A stretch of DNA of 64,000 bases, from assembly GCF_026210795.1 (NCBI RefSeq), contig NC_089429.1, positions 3,162,001 to 3,226,000 of the forward strand, given 5' to 3'. Below, in pieces: positions 21,042 through 31,793 of the stretch. How positions within the stretch are numbered: position 1 is the first letter of the stretch; every line of letters begins with the position of its first letter. Source of the DNA: Rhizophagus irregularis. Its lineage: Eukaryota > Glomeromycota > Glomeromycetes > Glomerales > Glomeraceae. Under the pieces are notes generated by a model, which searched no databases, was not told the origin of the DNA, and was given only the letters and a program-made list of their open reading frames with translations. The position numbers and the translations under genes are program-made.

Positions 21042-23408
21042 CATGTCAAGCGGTCCTTCTAAGGTAAGCAAAGTCGACCACCATCAGATGTATGGTGTAA
21101 TCATATGATACAAGGTAACATGCAGTCGAGAGGACACTATTCAGCGACGTGTAGTTACTGTCGACAATACTGGAGACAAGGAAGGCCCCAAGTCCTCAGT
21201 GCACATTTGGCAAACCACTGTAAAAAATGCCCCGATGATGTTTCATTGTATTTTGCCAAAATTGTCGGGAAAAATCTTGCTAAAGAAGAGGAAAAAGCGC
21301 AGATGAAGATGAATCAGATTATCCTAACAAAAGGGTTCGACAAACGGGAATTAAGAATTTTTACGGAGGAGGTAAAATAGAAAAAGGACGGAGTGATGAA
21401 TTAGACCGGAGGGTGATAACGAAAGCCTACGTGATGTGCAACATACCGCCCTTTTAGCACAATCGATAATCCTTGGTTTATCGACATGATAAAAGCGCTG
21501 GAGCCAGGATACGATCCACCTTCGCGACGAGTACTAAATGGTACTTTATTGGAGGCGGAATTATCCAGAGTCAATGCACGAGTCAACAATGAATTAGAAA
21601 AAGAGTCTAATTTTACTATCGGTAAATCTATAATTTCTATAATTGCTTCAAAATATTTTATTAAAAAAATAACTATCCATATATTTTTTATTAGCTCTTG
21701 ATGGTTGGACAGACCCTCGAGGGAATAGCTTATGGGCGTTTATTTTGCTGGACACCATCGAGAAAGGAATATCTATTACAACTTGAAGACCTTTCTAAAA
21801 ATTCACATACCGCTGAATATTTATCAAAAGTTATAAATGATATAATTTGTAAAGTGGGTATAAGCAAAATTGTCGCTATTGTCAGTGACAATGCTGCCAA
21901 TGTCGCAGGTGCCCGTCGATTAATCACGAATGAATATCCATCCATTATCAATATACGATGCATCGCCCATTGCATCAATCTGATAAGTAGTGATATTGTC
22001 AAAGTAGATCAAGTTAAATGTCTTGTAAAACGAGCAAATATTTTAACAAGATACTTCAAAAATTCAACCCTTGCCAGCACTTGGCTTAAAGAAGCGATTG
22101 ATGCAAAAAATATTGCAGGTGGAGGGCTGAAAACGTACATCGAAACAAGATGGACGACAGTCCATGAATGTACATCTTCGGTGTACAGATTAAAAGATGC
22201 TTTATTACATGTACGTATACTTTATATTTAAATTAATAATAATTAAACCTAATACAAAAATGTTTATTCAATTAGGTCCTGGACAATCATGAACGCGAAA
22301 TCTCTAATGAAGCTGTAAAAGCAATTTTGAAAAAAAGAGGGTTTTTTGATGACATTCGTATTTTATCGGATATTTTGGAGCCGATAAAAAAAGCAATTCT
22401 CATGTTAGAAGGAAGTAATGTAACTTTAGCAGATTGTTATCTGCATCTTCTTCGTATCGCAGCATTTTTTAAGTCAATGCCAACTGATGATTATAAAGAG
22501 TTAAGAAACTCTTGTATTAGCATTTTTAATAAGCGGTAATGTATTAAGTTAGTATCTTTAATAGAAGATTCAAAATTAATGTTTAATTTTAAATATTTTT
22601 TTAATAGATATAAAGAGTTTGACGAGGATATCTATTTGTTAGGTTTCTTCCTTCATCCTAAATACCGAGGTAATTATTTTTTTTATTGTTATTTAAATTC
22701 ATTTAATAATATAATTTTGCAAATTTGTTAGGACATGGAATGCGTAATAATCAATTTGAGCGTCTTAGAAAGTGTGCCCTTCGAATCTGGAAAAACCTTG
22801 GGCATAAAAAAAATTCTGGATTAGAACTTGATGCACAACTTCGTGCATACTTTGATAATTCTGAACCATATAACACGTCTTATTCAGTTCATGACACAGC
22901 TTACCATTGGTGGAATTCCATAGTTGATGGGAAATTTTCTTCTCTTTCGCGGCTAGCTAAAGTAATATTTTCAATAACCCCACACTCGGCAAGTTGTGAA
23001 AGATTATTTTCAGCCATAGGATGGCTCTTTGGTAAGAGACGTATAAATTTGCAACCAGAAACTATAGAGACAATGGCGAAAATATATCTTTATTCTCTCA
23101 AACATGCTAAAAAAGACTTAAATTATACAAGTAACGGTGATAGCAATTCAAAGTTAGATGATGATATTCAACTCATGCTGAATACAGTATTTGAAGAAGA
23201 AGAAGAAATTATGAGTGAGAATGATGATGATGATAGTTTTAATGAACATCAATCTGATGAAACAAATATGAATGATGAAACATTAGATATTGAAAGCACG
23301 GTAGATCTAGGACCATGGGTCTTTATTGATAATTCTATACTTCCAACTATTACTCGAAGATATGATAGTGATGGCGAAGAGGAATGGGATCCGGAACAAT
23401 TAAACTAA
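21042..23408 (+). pseudogene. hAT transposase with BED-type zinc finger
   Basis: From MSSGPSK at 21042 the fragments give a BED-like finger (HYSATCSYCRQYWRQGRPQ with AHLANHCKKC), the DUF659-like part (IDNPWFIDMIKALEPGYDP, LDGWTDPRGNSLW, NSHTAEYL), the RNase H-like core (VSDNAANVAGARR, IRCIAHCINLIS) and the C-terminal dimerisation domain (YHWWNSIVDGKFSSLSRLAK, SCERLFSAIGWLFGKRRINL), then a Glu/Asp-rich tail. Short GT-AG introns lie near 21622-21692, 22211-22275, 22537-22608 and 22668-22731. At least three single-base frameshifts (near 21072, between 21340 and 21370, near 21452) and another near 21760 mean this copy is probably inactive. It cuts and pastes the element; the finger is expected to bind terminal repeats. 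Confidence 0.9.
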
Positions 23409-23524
23409 TTCTTTTTTTGACTTTTATTTTGCCTATATAATATTCATATTTGTACTTATTGTGAACATTTAATATCTAATAAATTTGATAGTATTTTATA
23501 ATGCATATCAACAATTTTGTCCTC

Positions 23525-23665
23525 CCTTTTTATTTTGGACAAAATTGTCCACTTTTGTATTCAGAAAACTTTATTATTTATTTTGGACAAAATTAAGTTA
23601 TCTTTGTATTCAGAAAACTTTATTTTTTATTTTGGACAAAATTGTCCACTTTATAATCAGAAAAC
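23525..23665. repeat. Internal GGACAAAATTGTCC repeats
   Basis: Three units of TTTTGGACAAAATTGTCCAC-like sequence followed by ATTCAGAAAACTTTA lie just after the transposase stop. The middle one has lost the second arm. Confidence 0.85.
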
Positions 23666-23868
23666 TTTACTTTTTTTTGCTTTAGAAACTTTGGACAGAA
23701 GCTTCCCTGTGCAATTTGAAAATATGTAAATGTTACGTTTAATTATCTATACATTTAATTATCTATCTAACGCGTATAACTTATGCCAACTGAATATAAA
23801 ATACATGCTTCTTTGTTGATAATGATATTACCCACTAACCAACATATTCAATGTATTCACTATTTTTT

Positions 23869-26381
23869 TTATTTATCCGCTATATTAATGAATTCCTCCC
23901 CCATAAATTCAACTCTTCTCTTTTTTTTTTGTGCAGTACTATCTGGATTAGCAGTAGACAAGATTTCAGAAAGACGTTCGTTCGACAAACTTGAAATTGA
24001 TCGACGAGTTTCTAATGTAGGAACTTGGGACAAAAATACTTCATAATATTCTTGTTTAACGAAAAAATCGCACTTACGGCACCCAGCTTTCGCAAGTTGC
24101 GTACTCGTGATTCCTTCATTAAATAACCTTCGTAATCGATCACATCCTACCCTATTCCTTTGTTCCATTTTGTCGCCAATTTTAAGCACAGACCGCATGA
24201 ACTGAATAACCCAAGATTTTGTAGTTTTTATATTATTATTAGGGTCAGTTCTTAATTTTTCTCCAAGTTCAAATAGATCATCATAAATTTGGACCAAGGA
24301 CACCAAATGTAATAAATTAAAAGACTCAGCGGCTATAACAAAATTTTCACATTGTAATTCTTGCCTTCGCCATTGATCGATTCGATCTTTAGCGGATTTC
24401 TCATCAACGATTTTGACTGGGTCATCTTTCAGCATTTCATTTAAGTCATTGGATATATCTGATACTTTTAATTCTTCAGAAGCAATGAGTTCGCCATTAA
24501 ACGATGAATCTGCTAACAAAATATCGTGAAGTTTTTTCTTTCCTTTTTGAATAATAACAATTGGGTAGAATTTAATAATTTGGCTTTATCATCGTCGTCG
24601 TCATCATCATCTGAGAAATTACGTTTTCGTACAATGGATTTTGATAACGACACAGATGTTGATGCTTCTAATTCTTCTGATTCCTCCATTTCTGAAGCTA
24701 GTGCTTGTGATTCTGCTGATTCTGCTGATTCCTCCACTGCCATTTCTGAAGGTACTTGTGATTCTGCCACACTTGATTCCGCTGATTTCGCCAATGTCAT
24801 TTCTGGAGGTACTCCGCCGATGACTTCATTTCTGAAGTTGGTACCCGTGGTTCTATAGATACTATCACTTTTCTAGTTGGCACTTGTGTTGCTAATTTTA
24901 CTTTAGATGTTATTGATCTTGTTGGTGGTTTCATCGATGTTTCAACTTCTGTGGTTGATGCTCGTGCTCTCAATCTTGATGCTGGAACTACTTTGTATTG
25001 TGAAGGTGGGTTAAATTCATTAATTTCACTGTTGCCAGATTCATCCCTAGTAGAACTTAAATTTGCAGCTTCAGTAGGTTGAAAATTGTTATCCTCATCA
25101 TCATTAGCAGTACCTAGAAAATTTAGATATAAATATTATAAGAAAAATATAATAATCAAGAACAATTTCAGAATTTGATAAATTTAACTTACAGAAGCTA
25201 CTAATTTTTGCGATCCATTTATCAATGTCATCATAATAATTCTTCATTGTGTTCCAGCTGCGGTACGCAGGTAAGGTTGTACTGGCCCACATTATGTCAG
25301 AAATAGAAACATCATTTTTTATGTGATCTTGTCCGCCAAATTTTTCGATACAGCGTATATTCAAATTCGACCAAATTTTTGTTTCAGGTGTCAGAAGTAG
25401 AAAGATTATTTATGGATAAATCGCTGTTTAACACACGGGCAAGTTCTGAATCGTTGGGTTTAAGATATAATGACGAGCTGGGAGAGGATTCTAGGCACGT
25501 GTGTTTGGGTGTTGAATATTGTAACAATTCTCTTAATGATTCATTCACGCTACCAGTTGTACCAGATGTATGTAATGAACGTGTATTTTCTGGCTATTAT
25601 TAGAATATATATAAATAAACAAATAAAATATAAACAAAATTAAGATATAAATATTAAAATTCATTCACATATTTACCTGTAAACGAATTACTTCGTATCT
25701 ACCTTTATATAATTCATATAGCGATTTGTAGCGTTCAAGTTCAGCCAAATTACCCTAAAAAGTAATGAATTTTGTTCAGAAATGAAATCATTTGTTCTAA
25801 AATGAAATGGTTCTGATACCAAGAGAAAAAAGTGGTCCAGAAACGAAAAGTGGACAAAATTGTCCAGAAACGGAAATTCAAGGGAAAAAAGTGGAACAAA
25901 AAAAAATAGACAAAATTGTTCAAAGAGTAAAACAAAAGTAGAAACAGAAAAAAGTAGACAAAAAAAAAGTTGTCCAGAAACGAGAAAAAGGTAGAACAAA
26001 AAAAAGTGGACAAAATTGTCCAGAAACGAAACAAAAAAAGTGGACAAAATTGTCCAGAAACGAAAATTCAAGGGAAAAAGGTGGACTGAAAAAAAAATTA
26101 TAAGCGAAATCAAAATCATTTAAAAAGGGCCTTATGGAATACCTTATTGATGAATGTAAAATCTAAAGCCGATTCTTGCAAGTCAAAATAAACGCGTCCT
26201 CATTCTTTTTGAAAGATAATCTTACTTTATCTTGGTCAAAATTACATGATTCAATTTTTTTATTAGACTTAGTCCAAATAATTGACAGTGCTAACGAAAT
26301 TAATTCTTCGTCTTCAGGCAATAGCTCAACTTTTTTTCCACGAATCTTTAAATTAAGAGCCGAAGAAGGTGTTTTTGACAT
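23869..26381 (-). CDS. Accessory gene of the hAT element, unknown function (broken)
   Basis: Antisense to the transposase and inside the same TIRs. It starts MSKTPSSALNLKIRGKKVEL (26381), has a small exon NLAELERYKSLYELYKGRYE with good splice sites (25755-25679), an exon block HTSGTTGSVNESLRELLQYS (25590-25400), IMWASTTLPAYRSWNTMKNY with YYDDIDKWIAKISSF (about 25290-25195), an intron to a Thr/Ser/Pro-rich block (25110-24830), an acidic Glu/Ser/Ala block with a poly-Asp run (24790-24590), and a C-terminal folded region (24519-23869) with QWRRQELQCENFVIAAESFN, MEQRNRVGCDRLRRLFNEGI, CRKCDFFVKQEYYEVFLSQV and a basic KKKRRVEF tail. At least three frame breaks. I recognise no known domain; CRKC plus the basic tail suggest DNA contact. 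Possible role: second protein of transposition, or a captured host gene. Confidence 0.55.
25846..26065. repeat. Inverted-orientation GGACAAAATTGTCC array
   Basis: Four to five units of GTGGACAAAATTGTCCAGAA, some degenerate, opposite in orientation to the array at 20392-20880. It falls between exons of the accessory gene, presumably in an intron. Confidence 0.85.
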
Positions 26382-26704
26382 TTTAATAATAAATTGTTGA
26401 AAAAAGTAAATAGAAAAAGAAGAATTTAGATACAATTGTTTTGATGTTTTGATGCATTATAAATTGATTATATTATAATAGAGTGAGTAATAATACTAAA
26501 TTTGATGATTTGATATAAATATATAGATTGAGTAATGATCATGATACAGTATTTAATTGGCTAATTTGCGGATTTTTTACGGATTTGCGGATAATTGCGG
26601 TTTGCGGATTTGCGGATATTTGGACTTCTGAAATCCGCAAATCTGCAATATTGCGGATCCGCAATTAATCCGCAATTGCCCAATTACGGCACCATCCTTA
26701 ATTA

Positions 26705-27617
26705 CTAGGACAAAAGTAGCAGACCTTATATTTATGTTAATTACTCAAAATCGTACATAATAACAATACTTGAAATTTTAATTTGTTATAATATAGATTC
26801 CAAAGAACATATGTTCAAAATTTGATGTTCTTAGCTTTTATACAACTTTATAAATTGAAAAAATTGTTTTGATAATTATTATACTAACTTAAATAACTCC
26901 TTATTTTATTAATTAATCAAAATTATATATAATAAAATTACTTGAAATTTAAATATGTAATAGCATATATTCAAAAGAATATATAATCAAAATTTTATGT
27001 CTTTAACCTTTATATAGCCATGTCAATTAAAACCAATTTAAAAATTTCTAATAATCATTAAATTAAAATTTTCTGAATGGTATTTTATGTTTTTAAATTA
27101 TTAGCTTTCTAGGAATGATATGAATATAAAAATTCACATATTTATTCTCCAAAATTATGGCTTTCAAACAATATAAAATTAAAATATTTTATTATATAAA
27201 ATTTTTAGAAAATGAAAAAGAATCATGATTTTTAAAAATTAATCATCTTTTTTACAATTTTTTTTGTTATAACCCATATAAAATCAAAACTAGTAAAGTA
27301 AGTTTATATATATATATTAATCAGAAATCTGTACTAACACATATTTAAAATTTCAGGCATCATTATTATGTATAATTTTAAATAAACTGGCAATGTATTG
27401 AACTATTTGTACTATTTGTTAAATTTATATGAATAGGTGTAATAATTATTAAAATTTCTTTCTAAGTTTAATATAGTTATATGAAAGCTAGAACTATAAA
27501 ATTTTAAACATATATTCTTTAAAATCTATATTCCTACATATTAAAATTTCAAGTATTGTTATTATGTACGATTTTTTGTGATTAACATAAATATAAGGTC
27601 CGCTACTTTTGTCCTAG
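26705..27617. mobile_element. Mariner-type foldback element, 913 bp, TA TSD
   Basis: Long inverted ends, about 75 bp or more: left CTAGGACAAAAGTAGCAGAC, right GTCCGCTACTTTTGTCCTAG, continuing into TTATATTTATGTTAAT and its complement. Flanked by TA at 26703-26704 and 27618-27619. No coding capacity seen. It sits only 4 bp outside the hAT right end. Confidence 0.88.
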
Positions 27618-29476
27618 TAGTGTATATATAATATAATATATATTTTACATTTTTCACATTAAAAAAATCTAATAAAATATGTAAATAAAGTTATAAACAT
27701 ATTTGTGTAAAAAGAATTTACTATTTTTAATATAAAGATTAAATTAATTGTATATGTAATACAGGAAATATTTTTAGACATGATCATATAATATATTTTT
27801 GATAAAACAAATACGTGTCTGTGTAACATTAAAATTATAAATCATATACGTGTCCATATAATATTTAAAAAATATATATTAAAAATGAGAGTAACGGGTA
27901 GGTGAGAAGTGAAAAATAAGTGTTTTTCTGTTTTTTTATAATTTTACACTGATGGCGTTACAAAAAACATGAATAAATCCATAAATATCTATTCAATTGT
28001 GATAAAAATTTATATATAAGTAGATTCGAACCTGCTGAACAACTTTACTTAAGAAGGTTTTGGATGTTTTCTTTGACTAAAGGGTTTAAATTACGCTCTG
28101 AATTCACAGAATAGATATACGAAAATATTAATAAGAAATATTTATAAAGTTGTAATATTACAAAAAAAATAATAATAGCTTTATCCATACACTATTTCAA
28201 AAATTTTTGTTTTTTTAGTTTTTTTTATATACATATTTTATAAAAAAAATTATATATAAATATATATATGTTAGCTTAGCAATGTAAAAAATTTATAGGT
28301 TAGATAAAAGTTTGCTTAGCAGACATAAAAAATATTTGCTTATTGACTTTAGTAAATTTTAAATTTTTCATCTGACCTATATATATATATTGTTTGGGTC
28401 CTATTACATTACCTGGGTATATTTTCCAAAACCAGTAGAATTAAGGTGCTAAAAAAAAACTAAAAAGAAAAATAAAAAAAAATATTTTTTTTTTGTTATT
28501 TTGTTAATTTGGTAAAGAAAATAATATATATTTTTTTAATAGTGTAAAAAAAAATCTCATAAAATTTGTATAAAAAATCTCTACTTAACTAAAATATAAG
28601 TTGAAATGGTAACTTCCTCTAAGGTAAACTTGTTAAATTTTATATCAAATGATAAAAAATTTTTTTTTTATAGCTTATTCACATTTAATGTTATTGATTG
28701 GTGAGTTATTGTTACATTTAGACATGATCTTATGAGACAGAATTGACATCAAAATATGCCAATTAACATAATTCATATAAAATCTGTACCAGATCTACAA
28801 ATTAATTTTGTACTGTTGAATGACGGACCGGCAATTAATTTAATTTGATTTGAATTTAGTGAATTGTTAATTTGATTTGATTTAATTTAATTTGTATCAG
28901 ATTACAAATCATAAAATATATAATTTGATTTAATTTATTTTGAATTAGATCTATAGATACAAATCAGATCAGATTTTTTTTAGAATACTAAATATATTGC
29001 ATATGATATATAAAAATTATATTCTTTATACTACCAATCTGCAAATTTAGCAAAGTTTTTAGTAGTAAAATTACTGATTATTTGCATATTTTAAATTTTG
29101 CTGTTAATAAAAAAAATAAAAAATAACAATTTTACAATTATTTTTTTTTTTTAATGATTTATATATGCAATTTTACAATTATTTACTAATAATCAAAATG
29201 AATTATTTAATAATAAATTGTAAAATAAATATATCTAAAAGAACAAAATAAAAAAAACAAAAAAAAAGAAATAAAAATTAAAATAAAAAAAATAATGGAA
29301 AAATAAAAAAATAATGGAAAAAATAAAAAGAATTAATGGAAATATGATTTAAAATTTAAAATTTAAAATTAAATATATATAGTGAAAGTAATATCAAATT
29401 TTATATAATTTTATACAAAATTATAATATAATTATTTTTATTTTATATTTTAAAATATTTAATAATCAAAATATTT
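27618..29476. other. AT-rich DNA without recognisable genes
   Basis: Very AT-rich with short A/T runs and TAATTTGATTTGATT words (28840-28930). A block near 28015-28120 (AAGTAGATTCGAACCTGCTG ...) resembles 60080-60180, a dispersed repeat. The part next to 29477 should hold the PIGS 3' end. Confidence 0.5.
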
Positions 29477-31640
29477 CTATTTAATAGCTTTTTTATTTTC
29501 TTTAAAACTTTTAATTTCTCTATGAAGTGCAACAAGTAAAGGTACAGATATTGGAACAAATAAAGGCATATATATAGCATATTTGTGTTCATCTGGAAAA
29601 TAGAGCATTGATACCATTGTAGGATCAAAAAATGCAGATTCAGCAAGTTCGATTGCTTTTTTTGAATGGTATAATGCCAGATTATATTGATTATTATGCA
29701 AATTTGCACAGGACTAAATTTTAATAAATAAAATATTTTAATAAAACAAACTAAAAAAAAAAATTATAATATTAAATTAAATAAAAATACCTTTGCCAAG
29801 TTATCCAATGCCAAAAAAACCTTTTATTATAAATAATAAATAATAAGATTAAAAAATTAATTAAAATTTATTAATTTGAATATTATATAAGCATTAATAC
29901 CTCAGTTTGAATATGATCTAATACAACCATATTTGGAATTTCTGTTACTAATTGCGACAATGATTTTAATGTTGTTATCGAAGTTATAATGTTTTCCGCT
30001 ATACGTCTCCTTGTTAAACTGTCAAACTCCCACATTGTGACTGCTGTATTTGGAGGTGTAACAAATTCAATATTAGTTGTAACATCCTATAATTGAAAAA
30101 TAAATAAATACATATATACAAATTTCATAAATTTAAAAGTATTTATGTAAGAAAATATAAATACCAAGGCATGCTTCGCTTCAGTCCAAACATCATGAAC
30201 GCCTAATAATCCTCTTAGTTGTGTTATAAATATTGACATGATTGATTTTAATTCCTCAAGTGAAAAATTATGGGCTCCAGTAGATCGATCTGGGTTTTTA
30301 ATAATTACTCCGCCCCATCTTGGTATTAAAAAGGCATTGCTTTCCATAATATTACCTACAATTGTTGATGAAGTTAGTAACAAATATTTAAAATACATAA
30401 ATTTATGATACTTTTAAAATACCTTTAGAATCTTGAATATACAATGGACTTTGATCTTTTGAAGGAACATACAAAATAAAGTTCAGTGTTGGATATGATG
30501 ATACAGCAGATGCAAGATTCCATTCAGCTGCATTTATGAAATGAGGCAGCAATTCCGGTGTCAAATAAAAATAATTCTCATCTGCTTTATGAAATGGCTC
30601 AAATGTTAATCTTGCATAATGCTGAATTTGCGAATCTACTGTCAAATTTGAAATCACGGAAATTTTATTAACAAACAGTTGCAGGTATTTATTTACTGCC
30701 TCCTCTATATCCCAATTTACAAGTAAATCTGAAGGATCTCCATTCATAAGACTAAATGTTACTTGATATTGTGGTGAATATTTCATTGTTCTCATGCTAT
30801 CTAATTCAACCTTTGAATTCGATAATGGTTCCATTATAAATTTTTTGATCGCAGCTTGTTCTGGCATGAACAAACTAACTATGAGATCAGAAACTGTTTT
30901 TTCAATTACTTCTAATAAATTAAAATTTGTTAAATACAACATTCTCCTTCAATTAAAGTAGCCCGCATTTTAAATCATACTTACTTATATCCCATTGATT
31001 TATTTCTATAACTGCTTGTCTTTGATTTCCCACCAAAACTTTGGTATTTGGATTTGAATTTGTACTTGGCAAAATGTAAAGTATATATTGTCCATTTTCA
31101 CTTACCACATTTAATTTTTCAAGATTTCCTATAAAATATTCCACAGAGGAAAAAAAAATTAGATGAAAAAGTGCAGATTATCAACATATATTATTTCTTA
31201 CCATATTGAAGGCCATTTCTCCAATTATTCCAATCTAATGATCTTACTTTAACTGGAAATTGCATCGATTTTTGATATTTTTCATTGCTTGCTTTAAAAT
31301 TATCGACATTGTATCTTGATGCAATAGAATTTTCCAAATTTGAAGATAAGTTTGCAAAATTAATTGTACTTGATTCAACACTAGCAACATAAATTATAAA
31401 GAGTGTTGGAAACTCAAGATCAAATGCCTATTAAAAAAAATATATATATAATTATTTTACACTCGAGTGAAAGTTTTACCAGTTACTAACCTCCCAATTT
31501 GACCACTCTTCAATTTCAGCAAAAGGTAGTTGCGCTCGATATACTTCAGTAGTTTTCCACCATAAAGGTAAACCAAATAAAATAACAATATAAAAAGATG
31601 CTATAATTAAACGGCGTATTTTATCATTATTTTCTTCCAT
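29477..31640 (-). CDS. PIGS: PIG-S / GPI17 subunit of GPI transamidase (eight exons, 563 aa)
   Basis: Exons 31640-31491, 31427-31202, 31128-30981, 30946-30423, 30355-30165, 30086-29901, 29820-29791 and 29713-29477 join in phase to 563 residues, close to the usual PIG-S size. The protein has an N-terminal membrane segment (LIIASFYIVILFGLPLWW, residues 11-28) followed by WWKTTEVYRAQLP, typical of the family; a long lumenal domain with YYLTPELLPHF-like and NAFLIPRWGGVII motifs (the latter about residue 355); and a second membrane segment near residues 531-548 (AIYMPLFVPISVPLLVAL). PIG-S acts in the ER membrane with GPI8/PIG-K, GAA1, PIG-T and PIG-U to attach GPI anchors to proteins. It is divergent from DOA1, with 153 bp between start codons. 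Confidence 0.93.
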
Positions 31641-31793
31641 AATGAGAAACTTTCAAAATCAGTGATTCATGATCAATGGTTTGATTGGTAAATTAAAATT
31701 TCATCGATTTCATCACGTGCCTGCCGGGTGACAAAGTCAAAAAAGATGTATCGTACTATACATACCATTTTTTTTTTTGTTCTTTTAACAACA
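31641..31793. promoter_or_regulatory. Compact bidirectional promoter PIGS / DOA1
   Basis: The two start codons face away from each other with only 153 bp between, so both promoters and 5' UTRs must share this interval. It holds a GC-richer island (CACGTGCCTGCCGGGTGACA near 31714) unlike the AT-rich surroundings, and a T run at 31769-31778 upstream of the DOA1 start. No TATA box is certain. Confidence 0.6.

Larger units (their letters stand above)
19364..26700. mobile_element. hAT element with two genes and subterminal repeat arrays, about 7.3 kb
   Basis: The left end TAAGGATGGCGCCG and right end CGGCACCATCCTTA are inverted. Inside, in order: TCCGCAAT repeats and a 56-bp tandem array, a GGACAATTTTGTCC array (20392-20880), a plus-strand hAT transposase gene, GGACAAAATTGTCC repeats, a minus-strand accessory gene, inverted GGACAAAATTGTCC repeats (25850-26060), and GCGGA/TCCGC repeats at the right end. 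The related element at 55883-57312 has the same TIR and a perfect 8-bp TSD, which supports these ends. Here the flanks (GTTGTAGG left, ATTACTAG right) do not match, so the copy may be rearranged or chimeric. A 244-bp MITE (19490-19733) is nested. Confidence 0.75.

Noticed and set aside
25379-25603. Plus-strand 74-codon frame
   Set aside because: Antisense to the accessory-gene exon of the hAT element, which has splice sites; no motif.
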